Assembly: GCA_016716065.1 (NCBI GenBank) | Contig: JADJXA010000002.1 | Coordinates: 682,001-746,000 of the forward strand | DNA from: Candidatus Leptovillus gracilis | GTDB taxonomy: Bacteria; Chloroflexota; Anaerolineae; Promineifilales; Promineifilaceae | Length of the DNA: 64,000 nt | Direction of reading: 5' to 3' | Shown here: one piece after another, positions 53,328 to 63,352 of the stretch | How the letters are laid out: each line of letters opens with the position of its first letter | Numbering within the stretch: the first letter of the stretch is position 1 | Notes under the pieces: generated by a model | Databases searched by the model: none | Told to the model about the DNA's origin: nothing | The model's input: the letters and a program-made list of their open reading frames with translations, nothing else | Position numbers and translations under genes: made by a program

Positions 53328-54833
53328 ATGCCGCATTCCAAGTTTAGCCAACCACCGCACCCCCTGGTTGATAGGAACCCTTTCCGCCAGCGAATGTATC
53401 AACCCAGCTCGATTCTCCCTTTTGCCGAGGCCCGGCTGCGGCTGCCTGAGCCGGTCTTGCCAGAGCAGCCCGGTTGGGTGGAGATGTATTGGCGCGCCTG
53501 GGAGATGGCCTGGTCTAACTTGCGCCGCCCCAAAGCGGACAGCGGTTTTGTGGCTAACTTTATGGCGCTGCCGGCCGAGAGCATCAGTTTGTGGGACAGT
53601 GCCTTTGCCGTGCAATACGGCTGGTACGGCCGTCGCGCGTTCGACTGCATGGGCAGCCTGAGCAACTTCTATGCCCGGCAGCACGACGATGGTTGCATCT
53701 GCCGCGAAATCAACACCACCACCGGCAAAGATTTCTTTTACCCGTTTGATCCCAACGGCGCCGGACCAAATCTGTTGGCCTGGACTGAATGGCGTTATTT
53801 TCGGGCGACGGGCGACGACGGCCGTCTGGCCGATGTATTTTACCCCCTCGTGGCTTACCATCATTGGCTACGCGCCAATCGCACCTGGCCCAACGGCCTG
53901 TATTGGGCCACCGGCCTGAGCAGCGGCATGGATAATCAGCCGCGTGTGCCCGACAGTAAATATCACCATCGCCATTGGAGCTGGATAGACGCCACCGTGC
54001 AAGCCATTGTCAACGGCCGTATCCTGGAACAAATGGGCGCGCTGCTGGAACTGCCCGACGCGGTGAAAGACATCACCGAAGAACGTGTCCGGCTTATTCA
54101 ACGGGTCAACGACAAGCTGTGGAACGACGAGACCAATTTTTACCTGGATGTGGACGCAAACGGCCGTTTCAGCCAGGTGAAAAGCATAGGCGCGTATTGG
54201 GCCTTGCTCGACGCGGGCATCATCCCCGATGCGCGCCTGGGGCCGTTTATACAGCATTTGCGCGAAGGCTGGGCCTTTAAAGTAGCCCACCGCATCCCCA
54301 GCCAGTCGGCCGACAGCGAGGGATATAACGCCGGAACCGGCAATGCCTGGCGCGGCGGCGTCTGGCCGCCGACTAACTACATGGTCTTGCGCGGCCTGCG
54401 CAACGTGGGGCAGTTTGCTCTGGCCCACACCATTGCGGCCAACCACCTGGAAAACGTTTGGGACGTCTACCAGCATACCGATACCTTTTGGGAGAATTAT
54501 GCCCCGGAGCAAGCCGCGCCCGGCGAACCGGCGCGGGCTGATTTTGTGGGGCCGTCCGGCCTGTCGCCCATCGCCATTTTGCTGGAAGATGTGATTGGCC
54601 TGAGCGTGGATTGGCCGCTGCGCCGGGTGACGTGGGACCGCCGTTTGGAAACGGCAGCGCTCTATGGCGTGCGCAATTATCCGCTGGGGCAGGAAGGCAC
54701 GCTGGAGCTGCTGGGCGACCAAACCCAGGTGACGGTGAACACAGACGTTCCCTTCACATTGGTCATTCGTGATGGCAGCCTGAATTTGCAAACGGCCGTG
54801 CCCGTCGGCGTAACGGTCATAGACCTGACTTAG
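53328..54833 (+). CDS. GH63/mannosylglycerate-hydrolase-like glycoside hydrolase
   Basis: An (alpha/alpha)6-barrel glycoside hydrolase. Recognised pieces are SISLWDSAFAVQYGWYGRR (the WDS substrate region), GLYWATGLSSGMDNQPR (SGMDN, with the likely catalytic Asp), HHRHWSWIDATVQAIV, and RGGVWPPTNYMVLRGL (W-x-G-P-x-N-like). This pattern is shared by GH63 enzymes such as mannosylglycerate or glucosylglycerate hydrolase and by trehalase-like GH37. It therefore acts on a small alpha-linked sugar, possibly a compatible solute. No signal peptide; 501 residues. Confidence 0.85.
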   Translation: MPHSKFSQPPHPLVDRNPFRQRMYQPSSILPFAEARLRLPEPVLPEQPGWVEMYWRAWEMAWSNLRRPKADSGFVANFMALPAESISLWDSAFAVQYGWYGRRAFDCMGSLSNFYARQHDDGCICREINTTTGKDFFYPFDPNGAGPNLLAWTEWRYFRATGDDGRLADVFYPLVAYHHWLRANRTWPNGLYWATGLSSGMDNQPRVPDSKYHHRHWSWIDATVQAIVNGRILEQMGALLELPDAVKDITEERVRLIQRVNDKLWNDETNFYLDVDANGRFSQVKSIGAYWALLDAGIIPDARLGPFIQHLREGWAFKVAHRIPSQSADSEGYNAGTGNAWRGGVWPPTNYMVLRGLRNVGQFALAHTIAANHLENVWDVYQHTDTFWENYAPEQAAPGEPARADFVGPSGLSPIAILLEDVIGLSVDWPLRRVTWDRRLETAALYGVRNYPLGQEGTLELLGDQTQVTVNTDVPFTLVIRDGSLNLQTAVPVGVTVIDLT

Positions 54834-54869
54834 CCGTAAACCGTAATCCGTTTACGGACCACGGCTTAA
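54831..54869. repeat. Short tandem-word inverted repeat (CCGTAAA-type)
   Basis: TAGCCGTAAACCG is followed by CCGTTTACGGACCACGGCTTA, which includes the stop codon of the hydrolase gene. It uses the same word family as 2135. Confidence 0.55.
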
Positions 54870-54879
54870 GAATCCTTCC

Positions 54880-55665
54880 ATGACTGCTGTAACCGTCGCC
54901 ACCATCAACCTGCGCAACCGCGCCGACCGCTGGAGCGAACGACGGCATCTGCTGGTCAACCAGATCGTGGACAGCGCGCCCGACCTCATCAGTCTGCAAG
55001 AAGTGTCGCTGCCCATTCGCCAGGGTTTCTGGCTGCGCAACCAGATCAACATGCGCCTGACGGGGTCCGTGAAACGGCCGTATCGCCTCATCCAGCGCCG
55101 CAAAGCCCACCCGGTCAAAGGCTACTACGAAGGCATCGGCATCCTCACCCGGCTGCCGGTGCGCTACCACGACGCGCTGACTTTGGGGTATGGCGGGCGG
55201 GTAGCCTTGCGCGTTAACGTGGAACTGCCAGACCGCCAGACGTTGGATTTTATCTCCACCCACCTGCACCACGTTCCCTATGAGAAGGAAGCGCGGGTGG
55301 AACAAGTGATGCGCCTCTTGGGTTGGCTGCGCGACCGGCGGCACATCACCCACCAGATTATCGCCGGTGACTTCAACGAAAGGCCCAACGGCCTGGCGAT
55401 TGAGCGCATGAAACAGGGCTTTCATTCCGCCTATCAACTGGTCTATGACCATGAGCCACTGGCGACGTTTCCTACTGCCTTGATAGAACCTTTTCTGCTG
55501 GACGAAGCTGATCCGGAAATAGTGGCTGCCTGCCTGGATTATATTTTTGTCTCACCGGCGGTGCGGGTAACGGCCGTTTCCCTGTTCTGCCACCAACCCG
55601 CCGCCGCAGACCACACCCTCTACCCCTCAGACCACGTTGGCCTCCAGGCCACCGTGGAAATTTGA
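54880..55665 (+). CDS. Endonuclease/exonuclease/phosphatase-family protein
   Basis: An EEP-fold metal-dependent hydrolase of 261 residues. The conserved stretches are VATINLRNRADRW (Asn), LISLQEVSLP (catalytic Glu), STHLHH, IIAGDFNERP (Asp-x-Asn) and YPSDHVGL (Asp-His), with LDYIFVSP before the last. No signal peptide, so cytoplasmic. The family includes sphingomyelinase-like, DNase-like and phosphoinositide phosphatases, so the substrate is open. Stands downstream of the glycosidase gene by 46 bases. Confidence 0.85.
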   Translation: MTAVTVATINLRNRADRWSERRHLLVNQIVDSAPDLISLQEVSLPIRQGFWLRNQINMRLTGSVKRPYRLIQRRKAHPVKGYYEGIGILTRLPVRYHDALTLGYGGRVALRVNVELPDRQTLDFISTHLHHVPYEKEARVEQVMRLLGWLRDRRHITHQIIAGDFNERPNGLAIERMKQGFHSAYQLVYDHEPLATFPTALIEPFLLDEADPEIVAACLDYIFVSPAVRVTAVSLFCHQPAAADHTLYPSDHVGLQATVEI

Positions 55666-55788
55666 GGAACCCGGTCGCCATAAGGCAAAATGCCGACAAT
55701 GGTGTATAAATAATTGCAGTCTGGCGCACTGAGCAGCCACTTCTGGAATGGCGCTGTATACATTGGTTGAACGTACTGACGAGGTATC

Positions 55789-56745
55789 ATGAAACCCACC
55801 TTTTCGATTATAGCCCCGGTTTACAACGAAGAACCTGTCCTGCCCACCCTCTACCAGCGCATTCACGAAGTGATGGAAGGGGTTGGCGAACCGTGGGAAC
55901 TGGTCCTGGTAGATGATGGCAGCCGGGACCAGTCGGCGGCCGTTATTGCCGAACTGCATCAGAAAGACGCCCGCGTCAGGGGGCTGAGTTTTTCGCGTAA
56001 CTTTGGTTTTCAGGAAGCTGTCACCGCTGGGATGGATTATGCCCAGGGTCAGGCGGTCATCCTGACCGACGCCGACTTACAAGACCCACCGGAAGTCATT
56101 CCAGAAATGATTGCCAAGTGGCGCGAAGGCTACGACGTGGTCTATGGCGTGCGCAGCGAACGCGAAGGCGAGACCTGGTTCAAACTAACCACCGCCAAGC
56201 TGTTCTACCGCCTCATCCACCGCATCACCAGTGTCAACATTCCCCTGGACACCGGCGACTTTCGGCTGATGGATCGGCGCGTGGTGGACGCTCTGGGCAG
56301 TATGCGCGAGCGTAATCGTTTTTTACGCGGCATGGTCCCCTGGGTGGGCTACCGGCAGACCGGCGTCCATTTTAAGCGCGCCCCCCGTTATGCCGGCGAG
56401 GCTAAATACAGCTCAGTCCGGCGTATGTTTCGCTTTGCCATGAACGCCATCACCAGCTTCTCCTACGTGCCGCTGCAGCTGGCGACTTATCTCGGTTTCA
56501 CCATTGCCGCCATAGCTGGTCTGGCGATTCTGACGGTGATCTTGCTGCGCCTTTTTGGCCCGCACAACCCGTTAGTGGGGCAGGCAACAACGCTGGTGGC
56601 CGTGTTGTTCTTAGGCGGCGTTCAGTTGATCAGCCTGGGCATTATTGGTGAATACTTGGGACGCATTTATGACGAGGTGAAGGGACGGCCGTTATACCTG
56701 GTACAGCAAACCTGGGGCTACGACGACAAGCCCACCGACGTTTAA
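55789..56745 (+). CDS. GT2 family glycosyltransferase (GtrB/DPM-like)
   Basis: Transfers a sugar from a nucleotide donor to a polyprenyl phosphate. The catalytic domain has [19 protein letters not shown] (DDGS) and [12 protein letters not shown] (Asp-x-Asp). Two C-terminal membrane helices follow ([40 protein letters not shown]). This is the layout of the GtrB/dolichol-phosphate-glucose synthase-like group. Length 318. GAGGT precedes the ATG. A GT-C acceptor enzyme such as the one at 46701 could use its product, though the genes are far apart. Confidence 0.92.
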   Translation: MKPTFSIIAPVYNEEPVLPTLYQRIHEVMEGVGEPWELVLVDDGSRDQSAAVIAELHQKDARVRGLSFSRNFGFQEAVTAGMDYAQGQAVILTDADLQDPPEVIPEMIAKWREGYDVVYGVRSEREGETWFKLTTAKLFYRLIHRITSVNIPLDTGDFRLMDRRVVDALGSMRERNRFLRGMVPWVGYRQTGVHFKRAPRYAGEAKYSSVRRMFRFAMNAITSFSYVPLQLATYLGFTIAAIAGLAILTVILLRLFGPHNPLVGQATTLVAVLFLGGVQLISLGIIGEYLGRIYDEVKGRPLYLVQQTWGYDDKPTDV

Positions 56746-56753
56746 CTCCCCTT

Positions 56754-56790
56754 AAACCCGGCAGGTCCTCAAAAACCTGCCGGGTTTTTT
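56754..56790 (+). terminator. Rho-independent terminator
   Basis: AAACCCGGCAGGT (56754-56766) pairs with ACCTGCCGGGTTT (56774-56786) and is followed by T residues. Confidence 0.92.
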
Positions 56791-56978
56791 CTTTCCCTGC
56801 TCACAACCCCAGTTTCTAAAAAGCGTACTGCTTAACAAATACCTGGAAGACTTCATAGAATGAAAATTGTAGTGGTCACAATTTGGTTGAAGTCATTTAT
56901 TACACAGAATGTTCATCATTTCTGCACAACTTTTGCAGATTTTAACAGTACAATTCTGGTCTAAAACTGATCAAAAGT

Positions 56979-57010
56979 AGAACGACGCCTCTGAAAAGGG
57001 GCGTCGTTCT
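56979..57010 (+). promoter_or_regulatory. Leader hairpin before the HlyD-MacB operon
   Basis: AGAACGACGCC (56979-56989) pairs with GGCGTCGTTCT (57000-57010), ending 21 bases before the first gene of the exporter operon. A TACAAT -10-like box is at about 56949. The stem plus TTCTTGT looks like an attenuator or a terminator-like leader. Confidence 0.5.
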
Positions 57011-57031
57011 TGTGAGATAGGAGCTGTCTGC

Positions 57032-58615
57032 ATGGAAAACAAGAAAAAACGGAATCGCCTTTATGGCATTATTGGCGTTGTGGTCCTTCTGGCGGTCATG
57101 GGCGCTTTTTGGGTCTCGCGCGGCCAGGCCAGCCAGACTGCGCCGACAACGGCCGAAACAGTCACCGTCTTTGTCGGCGACCTGTCGGCCAGCGCGACGG
57201 CCAGCGGCGCGGTGGTGGCCGGGCGCGAAGCGGCGCTGTCTGTGACGACGCCAGGTCGGGTGCAGCAGGTGAACGTGCGCGTTGGTAACGTGGTGCAGGC
57301 CGGCGATATCTTGATGCAGCTCGACGCCGCCGACATGGCCTTGAACGTGGCTGCCGCCGAGCAGAACTTAAAATTGAAACAGGCCAGTCTGGCCGACTTG
57401 CTGGCTGACCCCACTTCTTGGGAACTGGCGGCGGCGCAAACGGCCGTTCTCAGCGCCCAGGCCCAGCTAGATGATTTGCTTGGCGGGCCGACTGCCGAAG
57501 AAATCGCCGCTCAGGAAGCCAATCTGGCGGCCGCCAACGCCAATGTCTGGTCTTCTTCGGCCCAGGTGAGTCAGACGCAGAACGCCATCAAACCGGCGGA
57601 CATTGCCGCCGCTGAAGCCGGTCTGGTGGCCGCCCAGGCCAATTTGAACAGTGTGGAAATGCAGTACACCCGTAACCCGGACCCCGACAATATCCAGGCC
57701 AATACCGCCCTGGCCCAGGCGCGCGAGCAGGTGGTGGCGGCGCAGGCAGCCCTGGATAAACTAAAACAGGGTCCCAACGCCAATCAGTTGGGCAGCGCAC
57801 AGGCAGGTTTATCGGCGGTGGTGGCTCAGCGCGACGCCACGGCTGCTAATCTGGACCGGTTGACGGCAGACCCGACGGCGGCGCAGGTAGCGGCGGCGCA
57901 GGCGCAGGTGGCCCAGGCGCAAGCCAGCCTGGATGCCCTGCTGCGCGGCGCGACCGAGGAGCAGCGCCTGGTTGCCGAGGCTGAGGTCGCCCAGGCAGAA
58001 ATTAGTCTGGCCGACGCGCAGGCGGCCCTGGACACCATGACGGTGAAGGCGCCATTTGCCGGGGTGATTACGGCCGTTCATTTCAGCGAAGGTGAATTGG
58101 TCACCGGCACGGTCATCGAAATGGTGGACAACAAGAACCTGGAAGTGGTGCTGCAAGTAGACGAAATTGATGTCGGCCGTTTGCAAGTAGGACAACCGGC
58201 CAGCATGACCCTGGAAACCTGGCCCAATCAGGAAATCCCCGGCGAAATTCTAGCCATCGCTCCGGGCGCGACTACCTCGCCTGGCAGTTCGCTGGTGGTC
58301 TATGAGGTGCATGTCCGCTTGGGTGAAACAGATTTGCCGGTGCTGGTAGGCATGACGGCCAACGCCAACCTGATCACCGCCGAAAAAACCGGCGTGCTGC
58401 TGGTTCCTAACCGGGCGATCAATGTCGATCGCGTCTCGGGGCGATACAGCGTCAATTTGTTGTTGGCCGACGGCCAGACACAGGAAACGCCGATTACCAT
58501 TGGACTGCGCGACGGCCGTAACACGGAAGTAACCAGCGGTCTAAACGTAGGCGACGAGTTGGTGGTGGGCAATGCCGCCCCCCGCCTGGATTTTATGACC
58601 GGACCTGGACAATAG
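57032..58615 (+). CDS. HlyD/MacA-type membrane-fusion adaptor, copy 1
   Basis: An efflux adaptor protein with one N-terminal membrane helix (LYGIIGVVVLLAVMGAFWVS). The barrel-sandwich (biotinyl-lipoyl-like) halves are at about residues 60-100 (SVTTPGRVQQVNVRVGNVVQ) and 345-385 (APFAGVITAVHFSEGELVTG). A long Ala/Gln-rich coiled-coil hairpin separates them (about 110-335). A beta-barrel domain and a C-terminal membrane-proximal domain follow (PRLDFMTGPGQ end). It is the first gene of a four-gene operon ending in a MacB-like permease. Confidence 0.92.
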   Translation: MENKKKRNRLYGIIGVVVLLAVMGAFWVSRGQASQTAPTTAETVTVFVGDLSASATASGAVVAGREAALSVTTPGRVQQVNVRVGNVVQAGDILMQLDAADMALNVAAAEQNLKLKQASLADLLADPTSWELAAAQTAVLSAQAQLDDLLGGPTAEEIAAQEANLAAANANVWSSSAQVSQTQNAIKPADIAAAEAGLVAAQANLNSVEMQYTRNPDPDNIQANTALAQAREQVVAAQAALDKLKQGPNANQLGSAQAGLSAVVAQRDATAANLDRLTADPTAAQVAAAQAQVAQAQASLDALLRGATEEQRLVAEAEVAQAEISLADAQAALDTMTVKAPFAGVITAVHFSEGELVTGTVIEMVDNKNLEVVLQVDEIDVGRLQVGQPASMTLETWPNQEIPGEILAIAPGATTSPGSSLVVYEVHVRLGETDLPVLVGMTANANLITAEKTGVLLVPNRAINVDRVSGRYSVNLLLADGQTQETPITIGLRDGRNTEVTSGLNVGDELVVGNAAPRLDFMTGPGQ

Positions 58616-58664
58616 GCTAACTGACGAGGGCGACCACAAGGTGCGCCCCTACTGGATGAAAACC

Positions 58665-60377
58665 ATGAACGAAGGTAAACGCACGAATCGTAAACGATGG
58701 ATATGGATCGGTATTGGAATTGTGGCTCTGTTGGTGGCGGCTGTGTTGGCTGCGCCCCTGCTCTTTGGCGAACAACTGCTTGCCCGCCAACAAAACCAGG
58801 CCGTTAGCACCGGTCAGACTGTAACCGCTTTCGTCGGCGACCTGACGGCCAACGCTGCGGCCAGCGGCCAGATTAAGGCGCAGCGGGATGCGCGCCTGGC
58901 GCTGACAGCTTCGGGCGAAGTCGCCGAAGTGCATGTCGCCGCCGGCGACCAGGTGACGGCCGGGCAGCCGTTATTGACGCTGGATACGGCCGTGATAGAA
59001 CGCGCCGTGCAGTCAGCCGAACAAACGCTGCTGATTCAACAGGCCAATCTGGCCGCCTTGTTGGCTGCGCCAACCGCCAGCGCGTTGGCCGCGTCTGAGG
59101 CGGCTGTGGCCTCGGCCCAGGCGCAGCTAGATGGTTTGCGCGCCGGCCCCAGCGAAGCCGAAATCGCCGCGTCAGAGGCCAATGTGCGGGCAGCCCAGGC
59201 CAATGTGTGGGCAGCCAACGAGCAGTTGCAACTGGCGCAAAGTGGGGCCAGTCAATCCGAAATCGCCTCGGCCCAGGCCGAGCTAATCGGCGCACTGGGC
59301 AATCGCAGCGCCACCCAAGAGTTGTATGACAAGCTCACCGAATGTTTCGACATCAATACCCCGGATGGGCAAAGCTTTAGCATTTGCCCCGGCCTGGGCG
59401 ACCCGGAAGAGCAAACCCGCTCCTCGTTGGCGGTAGCCAACGCCAACGCAACCACCGCCCAGGCCCGACTGGACGCGCTGCTGGGCGGGCCGGATGCCAA
59501 TTCTGTGGCAATTGCCCAGGCCAGCCTGGCGGCGGCCAGCGCCCAATTGGAAGCCTCGCGCGCCAACCACCAACTGCTCTTGCGCGGCGTCTCTCAGGCG
59601 CAGATTGTGGCGGCGGAAGCATCGCTGGCGCAAGCCCAGGCCAACCTGGATGCGTTGGTGAGTGGCCCGTCGGCGGCGCAGGCAGCGGCGGCTGAGGTGG
59701 CGGTGGAACAGGCGCGGATTGGCTTGCAGCGGGCGCAGCGAAACCTGGCGAATGCCACGTTGGCAGCGCCGTTTGCTGGGGTGGTTACGGCCGTCTATGT
59801 CAACCCTGGTGAAACTGCCAGCGGCATCCTCGTCGAAATGGTGGATACTGCCAGCCTGGAAGTATCGCTGTCTGTGGATGAGGTGGACGTAGGCGATATT
59901 GCCATCGGTCAGCCGGCCGAGATCACCCTGGAAACCTGGCCTGATACCGTTTTGTCTGGCGAAGTGGTTTCCATTGCCCCCCGCGCCATGCAAAACAACA
60001 GCGCCGTTGTCAGTTACGAAGTGTTTCTCAGTTTGGGTGAAACAGACCTGCCGGTGCGGGTGGGCATGACCGCCAACGCCAATCTGCGCACCAACAACTA
60101 CGAAAACGTTCTGCTGGTTGGCAACGCGGCCATCAATGCCGACCGCAGCCGGGGGACATATTCCGTAAACCGGGTGACAACCAACAGCGATGGCAGCCAG
60201 ACTGTTGACGTGGTTCCAGTGACTATTGGCCTGCGCGATGGGGCCTTCACCCAAATCACCAGTGGTTTGGCGGAAGGGGACGTGCTGCTGATCGGCAACG
60301 TCGCCCCGGTCTTCCAATTTGGCAGTGGGCCGCCGCCGGGCGCGGGTGACGGTGGTGGTCCATTTGGTGGCGGGTAG
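58665..60377 (+). CDS. HlyD/MacA-type membrane-fusion adaptor, copy 2
   Basis: The same architecture as the preceding gene: an N-terminal membrane helix (WIWIGIGIVALLVAAVLAAP), barrel-sandwich halves, an even longer coiled coil (about 110-370) and a glycine-rich tail (GPPPGAGDGGGPFGGG). The coiled coil has an insertion (ECFDINTPDGQSFSICPGLG) with two cysteines. ATG 58665 is used because GGAT lies 7 bases upstream; GTG 58641 and ATG 58656 are alternatives. The ATPase start lies 31 bases after the stop. Two tandem adaptors may form a mixed ring or serve alternate substrates. Confidence 0.9.
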   Translation: MNEGKRTNRKRWIWIGIGIVALLVAAVLAAPLLFGEQLLARQQNQAVSTGQTVTAFVGDLTANAAASGQIKAQRDARLALTASGEVAEVHVAAGDQVTAGQPLLTLDTAVIERAVQSAEQTLLIQQANLAALLAAPTASALAASEAAVASAQAQLDGLRAGPSEAEIAASEANVRAAQANVWAANEQLQLAQSGASQSEIASAQAELIGALGNRSATQELYDKLTECFDINTPDGQSFSICPGLGDPEEQTRSSLAVANANATTAQARLDALLGGPDANSVAIAQASLAAASAQLEASRANHQLLLRGVSQAQIVAAEASLAQAQANLDALVSGPSAAQAAAAEVAVEQARIGLQRAQRNLANATLAAPFAGVVTAVYVNPGETASGILVEMVDTASLEVSLSVDEVDVGDIAIGQPAEITLETWPDTVLSGEVVSIAPRAMQNNSAVVSYEVFLSLGETDLPVRVGMTANANLRTNNYENVLLVGNAAINADRSRGTYSVNRVTTNSDGSQTVDVVPVTIGLRDGAFTQITSGLAEGDVLLIGNVAPVFQFGSGPPPGAGDGGGPFGGG

Positions 60378-60408
60378 TTATCAGGGTGTAATCACGGAGT
60401 GTAATAAT

Positions 60409-61102
60409 ATGATGATCGAAATGAAGAACGTCACCAAAATGTATGAAATGGGCAACCAGGTGGTCCACGCCCTGCGTGGTGTTGATTTGAACATCGCCGA
60501 AGGGGAATTTGTGGCTATCATGGGGCCGTCGGGGTCCGGCAAAAGCACGTTGATGAATATGCTCGGCTGCCTGGATTCGCCCAGCGGCGGCATCTATAAG
60601 CTGGATGGTATTGATGTGAGCGATATGAGTTCGGATGACCGTTCGCGTGTGCGCAATAAGCGCATTGGCTTTGTCTTTCAGCAGTTTAATTTGCTGCCGC
60701 GCACGCCAGCCATCAAGCAAGTGGCTTTGCCGTTGATGTATTCCGGCATCAGCCGGGGAGAACGGTTGGCTAAAGCCAAAGCCGCCCTGGAATTGATGGG
60801 TCTGAGCGACCGTATGGACCACCGGCCGGATGAATTGTCGGGCGGGCAGCAGCAGCGTGTGGCTATTGCTCGTGCCTTGTCTAACGACCCAGCCATCATC
60901 CTGGCCGATGAGCCGACCGGGGCGCTGGATACGCAAACCGGCGACGAGATTCTGGGTATTTTTGAGAAGTTGAACAAAGAAAAGGGCATTACTATCATCA
61001 TGATCACCCATGATCCGGAGATTGCCGAACATGCGGCGCGTACCATCTGGATTCGGGATGGTATGATTCAGGAAGATAGGGGCGGCAGGCAGGCGCATAA
61101 CC

Positions 61103-61113
<11 letters not shown>
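60409..61113 (+). CDS. ABC exporter ATPase (MacB/LolD-type)
   Basis: The ATPase of a MacB-type exporter. Walker A is GPSGSGKST (39-47), the Q-loop FVFQQFNLLPR is normal, the signature is LSGGQQQRVAIARAL and Walker B is ILADEPTGALD. The His switch is in MITHDPEIAEHA. ATG 60409 is followed by a second ATG; GGAG lies upstream. An in-frame codon at 60319 lies inside the preceding gene and is rejected. The stop overlaps the permease start by 11 bases. 234 residues. Confidence 0.95.
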
Positions 61114-62320
<1,207 letters not shown>

Positions 62321-62323
62321 ACT

Positions 62324-62361
62324 TTCGTCACCATCACTTCTAAACGAGTGATGGTGACGAA
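62324..62361. terminator. Bidirectional terminator between convergent genes
   Basis: TTCGTCACCATCACT (62324-62338) is an exact complement of AGTGATGGTGACGAA (62347-62361) with an 8-base loop. It lies between the permease and the phosphatase genes, which converge. Confidence 0.7.
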
Positions 62362-62375
62362 TGACAGATGATGTC

Positions 62376-63116
62376 TCAGGTTATGATGTCCGCCGACAAA
62401 TGATTCAGTCGGTTGAGGTAGGCAATGCTGACGCTGGCATCGTCAAAATCAATGCGGGTGATCGAGGTGTTGTTGACGCGGAACCAGACGTCGGTGGTCT
62501 GATTGAGCAGCATGTTTGGCTCGCAGCTGCCGACGATGTGGCGCATGAGCGCCTGGAAAAAGCCGCCATGCGTCACAATGGCAACGCGGTCCTCTGTGCC
62601 ACCATGTTTTGCCAGTAGTTCCTGAACAAACGTGGCGGCGCGCTGGGGTGTGTTTTCCGGCGGTTCGAACGGCCGATTCCACCAACCTTCGTTGTTCAGG
62701 GTTTCGGGCAGGACAAGGTGGCTGAACTGTTCGGCAAAAAAGGCGCGGTTGGGGCCTGGCAGGCCACGCGGTTCACCGGTGAGTGCATCATTTTCGTAGA
62801 GGCCGCCCCATTCGTGAATTACTTCCCAGGCATGGAGCGGCAGGCGCAGCGCCTCGGCAATGTAGTGGGCGGTTTGCACGGCGCGCAGCATCAGGCTGGA
62901 ATAGAGGTGGGTCAGGTGGTAGCTGAAATGGTCTTGGGTGTTGGCAGCAACGGCCGTCGCATTTTGCTTGCTTGCCAGGTATTTCGCCAGATGGATGGCT
63001 TGCTGATGCCCCAGGTCGGTCAGCGGTGGGTCTGGGAAACGGCCGTCGGCCCTGCCTGTTTCCGCCCAGATGGCATTGTTGACAGATTGTGCGTGTCGGA
63101 TAATGTATAGCTGCAT
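62376..63116 (-). CDS. Histidine phosphatase family protein
   Basis: A phosphoglycerate-mutase-like enzyme with the catalytic N-terminal motif IIRHAQSVNN (RHA, H8) and the second histidine in VAIVTHGGFFQAL. An Arg near SLMLRAVQTAHYI and a Glu in HEWGGLYENDAL fit the active site. The length of 246 residues is typical. The substrate is not deducible (phosphosugar, phosphoserine or cobalamin pathway). GAGG precedes the start. Single gene. Confidence 0.9.
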   Translation of the reverse strand: MQLYIIRHAQSVNNAIWAETGRADGRFPDPPLTDLGHQQAIHLAKYLASKQNATAVAANTQDHFSYHLTHLYSSLMLRAVQTAHYIAEALRLPLHAWEVIHEWGGLYENDALTGEPRGLPGPNRAFFAEQFSHLVLPETLNNEGWWNRPFEPPENTPQRAATFVQELLAKHGGTEDRVAIVTHGGFFQALMRHIVGSCEPNMLLNQTTDVWFRVNNTSITRIDFDDASVSIAYLNRLNHLSADIIT

Positions 63117-63193
63117 GGTAGGGTCCTCAATAGAAAATCAACGTAGAGCAGCAGGCCGCTGAGGGTTTCAGGCGGCTGTATGTTATTGCTATT

Positions 63194-63273
63194 GCCCGTA
63201 AGCGGTAATCCTTAGGCGCCACCCCTGGCAAATGCCAACGGAAAACGGGATACGGACTTCGGCCTACGAATAC
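63194..63273. repeat. Tandem-word inverted repeat (CCGTA-type), close copy of 2135
   Basis: Loop GGCGCCACCCCTGG (63215-63228), then TGCCAACGGAAAACGGG and TACGGACTTCGG, nearly the same as 2166-2219. The left arm (AGCGGTAATCCTTA) is a degenerate complement. It lies between the divergent phosphatase and response-regulator genes. Confidence 0.75.
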
Positions 63274-63352
63274 TATGATGTTTTTATACGGCGATGATTC
63301 GACCGGGAATGTACCGGTTTTTTGCCAGATGGTCAATTGGACAAGGTAGCCA

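Noticed and set aside
60319..60408. N-terminal extension of the MacB-type ATPase
   Set aside because: It overlaps the preceding adaptor gene and lacks ABC sequence; ATG 60409 has a ribosome site.
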